From Pseudomonadota bacterium (GTDB lineage: Bacteria; Myxococcota_A; UBA9160; SZUA-336): DNA of 64,000 nt. The stretch is from contig QJZC01000062.1 of NCBI GenBank assembly GCA_003247575.1, positions 34,390 to 98,389 of the forward strand, in the 5' to 3' direction. The notes beneath the pieces are model-generated. The model was not told where the DNA came from. It saw nothing but the letters and a program-made list of their open reading frames with translations, and did not search any database. Position 1 is the first letter of the stretch, and every line of letters starts with the position of its first letter. A program made the position numbers and the translations under genes. This document shows, piece after piece, positions 33,704 to 41,780 of this stretch.

Positions 33704-34408
33704 TCAGGGGAGATCGAAGAGGACGAACTCGCAATTCGTGCACGCACGAATCCGAAGTCGTTGTTCCGACTCGATGCGCACACCATCGCCGCGATGCAGA
33801 GGGAGACCGTCGATGGTGAGCTCTCCCTCTGCAATCTGGAGCCAGGCCCGTCGATTCTCGTCCAGATCGTGCTCGAGCTCCGTCTGCGCCGTCAGCTGTG
33901 ACGCGAAAACCCGCACGTCGTTGGTGATTTGCAGAGTGCCGCCCTCGCCATCGGGAGAAGCGATCGCCTGAAGCGCGTTCGTCCGGGTCTCCAATGGGAA
34001 GTTCTGGTGCTCATAGCTCGGAGAGGTCAGCTCGCAACCCGGTTTTGGCATGAGCCAGATCTGCAGGAACCGAACCGGCAGCTCGCTCGAGGGATTGAAC
34101 TCGCTGTGCATCACTCCGGTGCCGGCGGTGAGTAGCTGAATCCGTTCGCGCGTGACCTCGCACGAGTTTCCCATGTCGTCGCTGTGGGCCAACGAGCCAG
34201 AGAGAACGTACGTAAGGATCTCTACGGCGCGATGAGGGTGGAGCGGAAACCCGGATGCGGGCTCCACGAAGTCGTCGTTGATCACACGTAGCGGACCGAA
34301 CCCGAGGAACTCCGGATCGTAGTAGTCGCCGAAGGAAAAGGTGTGCCAGCTCTCCAGCCAGTCCCGCCGCGACAGCCCTCGATCTGTGGCCTTTCGAACG
34401 GTCAGCAT
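33704..34408 (-). CDS. Pirin-family bicupin protein
   Basis: 234 aa. ATG at 34408 gives the conserved family start (MLTVRKATDRG). The N-terminal cupin has RDWLESWHTFSFGDYYD, then the metal ligands: two His in FPLHPHRAVEILTYV, and MHSEFNPS (His and Glu). The C-terminal cupin is degenerate. Similar proteins (YhhW type) have quercetin 2,3-dioxygenase activity in vitro, but the natural role is not known. Monocistronic, 207 bp from mscS on the same strand. Confidence 0.93.
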   Translation of the reverse strand: MLTVRKATDRGLSRRDWLESWHTFSFGDYYDPEFLGFGPLRVINDDFVEPASGFPLHPHRAVEILTYVLSGSLAHSDDMGNSCEVTRERIQLLTAGTGVMHSEFNPSSELPVRFLQIWLMPKPGCELTSPSYEHQNFPLETRTNALQAIASPDGEGGTLQITNDVRVFASQLTAQTELEHDLDENRRAWLQIAEGELTIDGLPLHRGDGVRIESEQRLRIRACTNCEFVLFDLP

Positions 34409-34866
34409 GCGTGCGTCCCCATGCACTTCGTCTGCGCTGGGCACGTGTGCGGACTCGTGCCGCGAGGCTCGTCGTTCGCGCACGTGTTGCGTGTGCACCA
34501 GGAGCGCGGAATGTCGGAAAGCAATGGCTGCATGATGCGCGTGTCCCGTCTCATGACTCTGTGGATGAGTACCACAAGTGCCGGAAATGTGGGGAGGCAT
34601 TGGGCGCAGAATTAATCCGATTCCCTCGCGTTTACGATTCTACGAGCGGATTTCGGCGAGGCACTGCCTGTGGAGTCGGAGGGCTGGAGGACGCGGTATG
34701 CGAGGTGACCTACATGTGCGCTCTGCGTACGTGTGTGCTCGGTGGAGCGGGACGCGCGCGGAGTCAATCAAGCAGTAGTGAGTCGATCGCTGCGGATAGG
34801 TGCTACAAGAAGCACACTGTGCGGAATGCGTACGAGGATCGATGTGGTGCTGCGCCCGCTAGAGGC
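34409..34866. other. Apparently non-coding stretch upstream of pirin gene
   Basis: About 460 bp between the pirin start and tRNA-His. One frame reads YHKCRKCGEALG near 34567-34602, which recalls half of a zinc ribbon, but no second Cys pair or start supports a gene. It must hold the pirin promoter. No structured RNA recognised. Confidence 0.4.
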
Positions 34867-34909
34867 GGGGGAACGCGCCGCGAAGACAACCGCGCGGGTC
34901 GCGTTTCCC
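34867..34909 (-). terminator. Hairpin directly 3' of tRNA-His
   Basis: On the minus strand GGGAAACGCG and CGCGTTCCCC pair (one mismatch) around a 22-nt GC-rich loop, starting at the base after the encoded CCA. Position suggests termination or 3'-end protection of the tRNA precursor; there is no T-run. Confidence 0.5.
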
Positions 34910-34986
34910 TGGGGTGGGTGACGGGGCTTGAACCCGCGACATCCAGAACCACAATCTGGCGCTCTACCGACTGAGCTACACCCACC
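34910..34986 (-). tRNA. tRNA-His (GTG anticodon)
   Basis: The minus strand gives a complete cloverleaf: the extra G at -1 before acceptor GTGGGTG, D arm TAGCTCAGTCGGTAGAGC, anticodon stem/loop CCAGATTGTGGTTCTGG with anticodon GTG, T arm GCGGGTTCAAGCCCCGT, 3' strand CACCCAC, then C73 and an encoded CCA. The G(-1)-C73 pair is the histidine identity element. Confidence 0.96.
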
Positions 34987-35478
34987 ACATAGGAAAGCGA
35001 GGCATCGGGTCTCGAACCCTGGCATCCGCTGGCATCCGTGGGCACTCCTCGACGCATGGCAGGCCGTCGCGGAAAGGCCACTCGCTGGATACACGAGATC
35101 CACAGGAAACCCCGCGCCGACAGTCCATGTAGGGCCCCTGCAGGGGTGCCCACGAACGTGGCGCTCGCCCCCCAGCTCGGGAATCCACGAGATGGGTCCC
35201 GCTCGAGGGGCTGGCCCCGTTGGGGTTGGCCCCGCCTGGTGGTCCTGCGCCGGAGGCTCCGGTGCGGGCTACACGTGTCTTGCCGGTCAGGCTCCTGACC
35301 CGGGAGGCGAGAGCTTAGACCATTTGAATCGCCTGGGCACGCGGATTTTTGGGGGTGTGCCTGCGCCTTCCGCGGGTCCAGGGCTGCGCAGCGGGTGCCT
35401 CTGCGCGTTGACAGCCGCGTGGTCGTGTCAAGGATGCAGTCAACCCAACGCTGGGCCTGGTGAGAGGAGAGCAACGCG
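34987..35478. other. Intergenic region upstream of clpB
   Basis: 492 bp without a convincing gene. It holds the promoters of tRNA-His (minus) and clpB (plus). Features seen: a small hairpin CCGGTCA-GGCTCC-TGACCCGG at 35283-35303, a TTGACA at 35408 without a matching -10, and a good AGGAGAG ribosome-binding site at about 35464. No CIRCE palindrome and no clear sigma-32 promoter was found. Confidence 0.5.
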
Positions 35479-38106
35479 ATGAACATGGATCGGTGGACAC
35501 AGAAGAGCCAGGCAGCTCTGCAGGCTGCTCAGGCTCACGCGGTTCGGCGCGGCCATCAAGAGGTCGATAGCGAACATCTTCTGCTCGCGTTGCTCACCCA
35601 AGAGGACGGCCTAGCGCGGCGCCTACTCGAGAAGATGGACGTCTCCCCCAGTGCCGTCGAGCAGCGCATCGAAGCCGAGCTCGACCGGCGCCCCAAGGTC
35701 TCCGGTGGCGGCAGGGAGACCGGCAAGGTCTACGTCACGCAGGGGCTGCAGCAGGTCATCGTCGCAGCGGAGGATGCGGCCAAGCGGCTCAAAGATGACT
35801 ACGTCTCGGTCGAACACTTCTTGATCGCACTGATCGCGAAAGCCAGCAGTTCCGCTCCCGGACGGATTCTCGCGGAGTTCGGAATTACCGAGGATCGCTT
35901 CCTGAAGGCGCTGAACGAGGTGAGAGGGCACCAACGGGTAACGAGCCCGGACCCGGAGAGCACCTACGAAGCGCTCGAGAAGTATGGGCGGGACCTCGTG
36001 AAGGCTGCTCGCGACGGCAAGCTCGATCCCGTGATCGGCCGTGACGAGGAGATTCTCCGAGTCATTCGCATCCTGTCGCGCAAGACGAAGAACAATCCCG
36101 TACTGATCGGTGAGCCCGGTGTCGGAAAGACGGCCATCGCCGAAGGGCTCGCGCAGCGCATCGTGCGTGGGGACGTGCCCGAAGGGCTCAAGGACCGCAA
36201 GGTCGTCGCGCTCGACATGGGCGCGCTGATCGCCGGTGCGAAGTATCGAGGCGAGTTCGAGGAACGACTCAAGGCGGTGCTCGGAGAGGTCAAGGAGAGC
36301 GAGGGCCAGATTCTGCTCTTCATCGACGAGCTGCACACCATCGTAGGAGCGGGAGCCGCCGAGGGGGCCATGGATGCGGGAAACCTGCTCAAGCCGATGC
36401 TCGCCCGCGGAGAGCTACACTGCATCGGTGCGACGACGCTCGACGAGTATCGCAAGCACATCGAGAAGGATGCTGCGCTCGAGCGCCGCTTTCAGCCGGT
36501 CACGGTCGATCCACCCGATGTTGCGGATACGGTATCGATCCTGCGCGGTCTGCGGGAGCGCTTCGAAGTTCACCACGGAGTCCGAATCAAGGACTCCGCA
36601 CTGGTGTCCGCAGCGACCTTGTCGGATCGCTACATCTCGGATCGCTTCCTACCGGACAAGGCCATCGACCTGGTCGACGAAGCGTGCGCCACGATCCGTA
36701 CCGAGATCGACTCGATGCCGACGCCGCTCGATCAAGCCACGCGGCGCGTGATGCAGCTCGAAATCGAAGAGGCAGCGCTCGCCCAGGAGTCCGACGCATC
36801 GGCGAAGCAGCGGCTGGAGAAGCTGCGCGCCGAGCTCGCCGAGACGCGCGAGCAGGCCACCAGTCTGCGGGCGCAGTGGGAGGCCGAGAAATCGGAACTG
36901 AGGCGCACTCAGGAGATTCGCGAGCGGATCGAGCAGGTTCGCTTGCAGCTCGAGAAGGCCGAGCGCGAGTACGACCTGAATCGCGCCGCCGAGCTACGGC
37001 ATGGGGAGCTCCCTCGGCTCGAGCGCGAGCTCGAGGCGGAGACCCAGCGGCTGGATGATCGCGCGGGCGGCAAGCGTCTGCTCCGGGAGGAGGTCACCGA
37101 CCAGGAGATCTCCGAGATCGTGGCCCGCTGGACCGGAATTCCGGTGCAGAGGCTCCAGGAGGCCGAGCGTGAGAAGCTCTTGCGACTGGATTCGGTGTTG
37201 CACGAGCGCGTCATCGGGCAGGACGAGCCCGTCCGCCTCGTCGCGGATGCGATCCTGCGTGCGCGCGCGGGCGTCCAGGATCCGAAGCGGCCGCTGGGCT
37301 CCTTCATCTTCCTCGGGCCGACCGGAGTGGGCAAGACCGAGCTGGCTCGGACCTTGGCGGCAGCCCTCTTCGACAGCGAAGAGAACGTGATTCGCATCGA
37401 CATGAGCGAGTACATGGAGAGGCATGCCGTCTCGCGCCTGATCGGTGCTCCTCCGGGGTATGTCGGATTCGAGGAGGGGGGGCAGCTGACCGAAGCGGTA
37501 CGCCGGCGTCCGTACGCCGTCGTGCTCTTCGACGAGATCGAGAAGGCTCACCACGACGTGTTCAACGTGCTGCTGCAGGTGTTGGACGATGGCCGCGTGA
37601 CCGACTCGCACGGTCGCACGGTCAGCTTCAAGAACACCGTCATCATCATGACCAGCAACATCGGGTCGCCCCATCTACTCGACGGAGTGCGGGCCGACGG
37701 CGAGATCTCCGAGTCCGCCCGCGATCGAGTCATGGCCGAGATGCGCGGGCACTTCAGGCCCGAGTTCCTCAATCGCGTCGATGAGATCGTGCTTTTCAAG
37801 CCGCTGCGTCTCGACGAGATCGAGCAGATCGTCGAGCTGCTGGTCCAGCACCTACGCGAGCGACTCGCGGATCGCAAGATCGGGCTCGAGCTGTCCGAGG
37901 CCGCACGGAGCTTCATTGCTCGCGAGGGCTTCGATCCCGTCTACGGAGCCCGGCCGTTGCGGCGCTTCATTCAGCGCGAGGTCGAGACTCGAATCGCGCG
38001 CGCGATGCTGGCCGGAGATGCCGTCGATGGGAGCCTGATTCGTGCCGACCTCGTTGGCGGCCACTTGGAAGTCACCATCGAGCCGCCCGCGACGGAGCCT
38101 AGCTGA
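35479..38106 (+). CDS. clpB: ClpB protein disaggregase
   Basis: 875 aa hexameric AAA+ chaperone that resolubilises aggregated proteins with DnaK. N-terminal Clp_N domain (two repeats, about residues 1-150), NBD1 with Walker A IGEPGVGKTAIAEG and Walker B ILLFIDELHTIVGAG, a coiled-coil middle domain (about 405-525, LRAQWEAEKSELRRTQEI region), NBD2 with Walker A LGPTGVGKTELART, and the D2-small C-terminal domain. The length is normal and all motifs are intact. ATG at 35479 follows AGGAGAG. It is probably heat- or stress-induced, though no recognisable promoter was found. Confidence 0.98.
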   Translation: MNMDRWTQKSQAALQAAQAHAVRRGHQEVDSEHLLLALLTQEDGLARRLLEKMDVSPSAVEQRIEAELDRRPKVSGGGRETGKVYVTQGLQQVIVAAEDAAKRLKDDYVSVEHFLIALIAKASSSAPGRILAEFGITEDRFLKALNEVRGHQRVTSPDPESTYEALEKYGRDLVKAARDGKLDPVIGRDEEILRVIRILSRKTKNNPVLIGEPGVGKTAIAEGLAQRIVRGDVPEGLKDRKVVALDMGALIAGAKYRGEFEERLKAVLGEVKESEGQILLFIDELHTIVGAGAAEGAMDAGNLLKPMLARGELHCIGATTLDEYRKHIEKDAALERRFQPVTVDPPDVADTVSILRGLRERFEVHHGVRIKDSALVSAATLSDRYISDRFLPDKAIDLVDEACATIRTEIDSMPTPLDQATRRVMQLEIEEAALAQESDASAKQRLEKLRAELAETREQATSLRAQWEAEKSELRRTQEIRERIEQVRLQLEKAEREYDLNRAAELRHGELPRLERELEAETQRLDDRAGGKRLLREEVTDQEISEIVARWTGIPVQRLQEAEREKLLRLDSVLHERVIGQDEPVRLVADAILRARAGVQDPKRPLGSFIFLGPTGVGKTELARTLAAALFDSEENVIRIDMSEYMERHAVSRLIGAPPGYVGFEEGGQLTEAVRRRPYAVVLFDEIEKAHHDVFNVLLQVLDDGRVTDSHGRTVSFKNTVIIMTSNIGSPHLLDGVRADGEISESARDRVMAEMRGHFRPEFLNRVDEIVLFKPLRLDEIEQIVELLVQHLRERLADRKIGLELSEAARSFIAREGFDPVYGARPLRRFIQREVETRIARAMLAGDAVDGSLIRADLVGGHLEVTIEPPATEPS

Positions 38107-38201
38107 GAGCACGGTGCGCTTTCGCGGCAGGCGCATGCGCCGACGGGCGGCCGGTGCATTCGGGGCGTCGGCCGCCTCTCCGTGGTAGGCTAGTTCGCGC
38201 G

Positions 38202-39365
38202 ATGAAGAAGTGGAAGCGACTCGGGCAGCGTGGTGCGCTGGTTCTGATCGGCCTCTCTCTGGCGGGTTACTCGCTCGGAATGGGCATCTACGCGGTCGCC
38301 TCAACACAACCGGGTGTGCCGAGCCAGCCCGCCAGCGCGGCCGAAGCCGAGGCGATCCTGGAGCGACTCGGAGTCTTGGACGCGTATCCGTTCGAGAACG
38401 GGTTCGTCACCACCGCACATGGTCGCATGCATTACGCCGAGTCCGGGTCCGGCGAAGGGGCGCCAGTGTTGCTCCTGCACGGGAATCCCACCTGGTCGTT
38501 CATGTATCGACATCTGCTGCGAGAGCTCTCCGATGACCAGAGGCTGATCGCGCCGGACCTGATCGGGTTCGGGCTGTCCGAGAAGCTCTCGACCCCCGAG
38601 GCCTACACCTTGGACGGACATGTGGCAGATGTGGTACAGCTCGTCCGCACGCTCGATCTGCGCGATCTCACGGTGATCGTCCAAGACTGGGGCGGTCCGA
38701 TCGGAATGGGGCTGCTGCTCGAGACGCCGGAGCGGATCCGCGCCCTTGTGGTCATGAATACCTACGGCTTCGGGCCCCTTCTCTCCGAAGAGCCCCCGGG
38801 CTCGCAGCTTGCCCTGCGAGCGGTGCGAGCTCCGCTCATGGGGGAGCAGCTGGTGCAAGGTCTCGGCGTGCCGCAGCGGGTTCTGCTGCGTAGCTCCCTC
38901 AATCGCTCGGCAAGCCCAAAGGAAGCGAGAGAGGTCGGGTCCCCGGACGAACCCGCGGCGGCGGAGAGCAGGGATCCCGACCGCGTGCTGTCGGCCTACC
39001 TGGAGGTCCAGGGATCTTGGCGCGAGCGGGCGGGTGCGCTCGCATTTCCTCGCTGGCTGCCCGCGAGCCCGCAGGATGCCGCAGTCGCCCTCATGCAGCG
39101 CGCGAGAGCGCATCTGATCCGATCACCCCTGCCGATGCTCATCGTATGGGGGATGCAGGACCCGCTGCTGGGGCCTCCGGTGCTGGCAGAATGGCGCGCG
39201 GCCGTACCCGCGGCAGAGGTGTTGGAGCTTCCCCAAGTGGGACACCTCCCACCAGAGGAGGCGCCAGGCGAGGTCTCGGCGGCAGTACGCCGCTTCCTGC
39301 AGGCGTTGCCCCGGGTGCCGAGTCGTCTCGAGCTTAGACAAGCAGGGCTCCCCGCACGCTTGTGA
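38202..39365 (+). CDS. Membrane-anchored or exported haloalkane dehalogenase-like alpha/beta hydrolase
   Basis: 387 aa. Residues about 10-30 (GALVLIGLSLAGYSLGMGIY) form an N-terminal membrane anchor or signal. The hydrolase has haloalkane dehalogenase landmarks: LLHGNPTWSFMYRHL (oxyanion hole plus halide-binding Asn), nucleophile Asp and halide-binding Trp in VIVQDWGGPIGMG, acid-type VWGMQDPLLGP and catalytic His in VGHLPPEEAP. These fit the DhlA-like subgroup. The cap region contains an acidic, Ala-rich insertion (about residues 240-262). ATG at 38202. A dehalogenase is favoured over an epoxide hydrolase because of the Asn/Trp halide pair; the natural substrate is unknown. It follows clpB by 95 bp. 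Confidence 0.82.
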   Translation: MKKWKRLGQRGALVLIGLSLAGYSLGMGIYAVASTQPGVPSQPASAAEAEAILERLGVLDAYPFENGFVTTAHGRMHYAESGSGEGAPVLLLHGNPTWSFMYRHLLRELSDDQRLIAPDLIGFGLSEKLSTPEAYTLDGHVADVVQLVRTLDLRDLTVIVQDWGGPIGMGLLLETPERIRALVVMNTYGFGPLLSEEPPGSQLALRAVRAPLMGEQLVQGLGVPQRVLLRSSLNRSASPKEAREVGSPDEPAAAESRDPDRVLSAYLEVQGSWRERAGALAFPRWLPASPQDAAVALMQRARAHLIRSPLPMLIVWGMQDPLLGPPVLAEWRAAVPAAEVLELPQVGHLPPEEAPGEVSAAVRRFLQALPRVPSRLELRQAGLPARL

Positions 39366-39397
39366 GTCTGCCTCGGCCCAGGGCTCGAAAGCGGGAC

Positions 39398-40267
39398 TCA
39401 GGCCTTGAACACCGAGTTCGCGAAGGCTTCGATCTCGTCCAGTGTGCTGGAGAGACGCTCGAGATAGGTCTGAACCTTGATGCCGCGAGAGCGCGAAATT
39501 CGCTCTTCGAGTGGTGCCGGCAGCTTAGCGACCCAGGCGCCAGTTTCATATGCGGGATCCTCGATGCAGAGGCCCGCGTCGCGAGCGATGTGGTCCGCGG
39601 CGAACACGATCGACGCCAGCAGTGCATTGCCCCCAGCCCGATCGGGATGAAGCTGGTGCCGGACTGCCTCCAGGATTGGGAGCGGGAAGTTCCAGTGAGC
39701 AAGCAGGCGCGATCCTACCTCGGCTTGGTCACAGCCGAACTCTTCTACGAGGCCCACCGCCAGCGGCAGTCCCTCTGAGCGGGCGCTCGAGAGTGCGGAC
39801 TCGAAGCGCTTGGTGAAGAGAACGGACAGGAATCCCTCTCCGATCAGGTGGACGAGCGCAGCCAGATAGGCTTCCTCTGGGTCTGGGTAGCCCAGGTCCT
39901 TGGCGACCATGCGCCCGATCAGTGCGCTGCCGAGCGACTGGACCCAGAACGCGCGTAGCGAATAGGGGGGAGGTAGCGGAGGGAGCACCTCCATGACTGC
40001 CACCGCCAGTACGGCCGCTCTGATTTCCCGGGTGCCGAGGCGAAGCATTGCTGCGCGCAGTGACTCGGCGGGGCGATTCGATCCGTACAGGGCCGAGTTG
40101 GCGAGCTTGATGATGCGTCCGGCGAGGCTCTGGTCGAGCGCGATCATCTCGGCGATCTGGTCCAGGGCGACGTCGTCGTCTTCCAGCTTGCGCGCAACCC
40201 GGAGGGCAACGTCCGGGAGGGTCGGGAAGCGATCGATCTGTCGCAGGATGTCGTCGAGGGTGTGCAC
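39398..40267 (-). CDS. HDOD-domain protein
   Basis: 289 aa from GTG at 40267; the frame is open upstream but not protein-like. The HDOD domain covers most of the protein: IDRFPTLPDVALRVARKLED, IAEMIALDQSLAGRIIKLAN, SLRAAMLRLGTREIRAAVLA and EAYLAALVHLIGEGFLSVLF. HDOD is a non-catalytic relative of HD domains used in c-di-GMP and stress signalling, chemotaxis and flagellar control. In HDOD the HD metal site is lost, as here. No GGDEF, EAL or receiver is attached. Divergent from the small lipoprotein gene. Confidence 0.88.
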   Translation of the reverse strand: MHTLDDILRQIDRFPTLPDVALRVARKLEDDDVALDQIAEMIALDQSLAGRIIKLANSALYGSNRPAESLRAAMLRLGTREIRAAVLAVAVMEVLPPLPPPYSLRAFWVQSLGSALIGRMVAKDLGYPDPEEAYLAALVHLIGEGFLSVLFTKRFESALSSARSEGLPLAVGLVEEFGCDQAEVGSRLLAHWNFPLPILEAVRHQLHPDRAGGNALLASIVFAADHIARDAGLCIEDPAYETGAWVAKLPAPLEERISRSRGIKVQTYLERLSSTLDEIEAFANSVFKA

Positions 40268-40447
40268 GTCGGGTCGGCCTCCAAGGGGTCGATCGACCGC
40301 GCGCGTGGGTTCCTTGACGAGGCGGCCTTCGCTGGCCCGCTCGCTTCTGCGGAGGGGGTGGGCAGCACACACGAGTGCGTTCGTAGGGGCTCGGAATTCC
40401 TCGCGATCCCCCGTACAATGACCAGTCTCGCCAATTGGGGGTTCACG

Positions 40448-40801
40448 ATGTCGTGCATCAAACTCACCTTGGTCGGTCTGCTCTTCCTGGGGGCGTGTTC
40501 GTGGAGTGATTCCCGACCGTTCCTGCTCAACGGCGCTCGCCAGCCCATGCAGATCGAGTCGAAGCACAGTGACGGCCAGACATTGACCACCCTGCTGCAG
40601 CCCGGCATGCGGATCGGCCTGGGAATCGCAGGGGCTCCCGTCGAGCGTATCCAGGTGCGTAGCGGCTCGGAAGCCTCGGAGAACGAAGTCCAGCTCTCCC
40701 CCGATGAGGTCCGGAAGTGTATGGCCGCGAGGAGCTCGTGCCTGGGTTGGAAGGTGCAGCCAGACGGTAGCCTCGTCTGGCTGGCGCCCGGCGACCTGTA
40801 A
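40448..40801 (+). CDS. Small hypothetical lipoprotein
   Basis: 117 aa, not recognised. Signal with lipobox LFLGACSW (Cys16 if ATG at 40448 is used; ATG at 40418 would add 10 residues). The mature part is about 100 residues, mostly beta-like with two Cys (VRKCMAARSSC) that could form a disulphide. It ends 4 bp from the stop of the convergent methyltransferase gene. Confidence 0.7.
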   Translation: MSCIKLTLVGLLFLGACSWSDSRPFLLNGARQPMQIESKHSDGQTLTTLLQPGMRIGLGIAGAPVERIQVRSGSEASENEVQLSPDEVRKCMAARSSCLGWKVQPDGSLVWLAPGDL

Positions 40802-40805
40802 ATTC

Positions 40806-41537
40806 CTACGACTGCGAGTCTCGGGGTGGAGGGCCCCCCAAGGGGCTCCCCAAGGTGCGCAGGCTGATCCGGCGAACCGGTGGATCGACGTCTGGAATCG
40901 CCCGCGCCTCGAGCTCCAGGAGCGGAGTCCCCGGCGGTGCGGACTGGGGATGGCGCAGCGGGTCAGCGATCAGGATTCGCCGCTGCGGGTGAGCCAGTTC
41001 GGCCAGCTGGGCTCGTAGGCCGGTCTCGTAGAGAATATCCGCGGCCAGAAGGACGTCCCAGTCTTCGGGCAGGGATCCGGCCTCTGCGACATCGACCTGG
41101 TTGAGCTGCGCGTTCGCTCGAATCGCCGCGAGGGAAGCCGGGTCGAGATCGACGGCGGTCACCCGCTGGGCTCCCACGCGTGCCGCCGCGATCGCTGCGA
41201 TGCCGGATCCACTGCCGAGATCGACGACTCGACGACCGCGAACCTCGTGTGGATGCGCTAGGAGATATCGAGCCAGGGCTTGTCCTGCGCCCCAGCAGAA
41301 CGCCCAGTAGGGCGGTGCCGGCGTCTCTGCGAGATCTCGGCAGGCCGCCTCGAGGTCTACGCGACTCGAGAGCAACCAGAGTCGGATTCCGTTGCACAGA
41401 GGGATCTCCGTGGCTTCCAGCGGAAGGGAGCTCGCTGGTGGAGCTGGAGTGGGGAGCCGCTGCGAGCGAGGGGAAGGTTTCGAGCGAGGCGACGGTTCTG
41501 GGCGAGAGGCAGAGAACGAGCATGAAGCGGGTCGCAT
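40806..41537 (-). CDS. Class I methyltransferase similar to EtfB lysine methyltransferase
   Basis: 243 aa. SAM motif I VVDLGSGSGIAAIAAARVG, acidic motif II VTAVDLDPASLAAIRANA, and motif IV/post region LLAADILYETG. The segment PPYWAFCWGAGQALARYLL just before motif I is the specific hallmark shared with mitochondrial and alphaproteobacterial ETFB lysine methyltransferases and PrmA relatives. Likely protein-lysine methylation, perhaps of electron transfer flavoprotein beta subunit. No etfAB genes are in the window. The first 40 residues are low-complexity Ser/Pro/Arg, so the true start may be later, but there is no good alternative codon. Confidence 0.8.
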   Translation of the reverse strand: MRPASCSFSASRPEPSPRSKPSPRSQRLPTPAPPASSLPLEATEIPLCNGIRLWLLSSRVDLEAACRDLAETPAPPYWAFCWGAGQALARYLLAHPHEVRGRRVVDLGSGSGIAAIAAARVGAQRVTAVDLDPASLAAIRANAQLNQVDVAEAGSLPEDWDVLLAADILYETGLRAQLAELAHPQRRILIADPLRHPQSAPPGTPLLELEARAIPDVDPPVRRISLRTLGSPLGGPPPRDSQS

Positions 41538-41780
41538 GTCCGGAGCTTACCCGATGTTGGGCGGTGTGCCGCGGCCTGCGCCGGTTCGCGGCCGGTCTAT
41601 CTGCAATCCACCGGAACGCCAGCGGAATCCAGATCGCAGGAGTGGCGCGAGCACCCCGACATCTCTACTCGGGATGCCAATCCGAGGTATCCTGCGTGCT
41701 CAACGTTTCTCGCCGAGCGTTCGAGCAGTCTCAGTATCAGAACGCCACTGCCGGAATGCCGTAAAGGAGACCTCCCGCGC

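Noticed and set aside
34411..34974. Possible small zinc-ribbon gene (YHKCRKCGEALG)
   Set aside because: Only one Cys pair, no ribosome-binding site at a suitable start, and the frame runs into tRNA-His.
34999..35030. T-arm-like sequence (GGGTTCGAGACCC on the minus strand) near tRNA-His, suggesting a tRNA fragment or att site
   Set aside because: No acceptor or anticodon arm is present around it, no duplicate of a tRNA end, and no integrase in the window.
35408..35436. TTGACA as a clpB promoter -35
   Set aside because: At 17-nt spacing the -10 would be AGGATG, a very poor match; no heat-shock consensus either.
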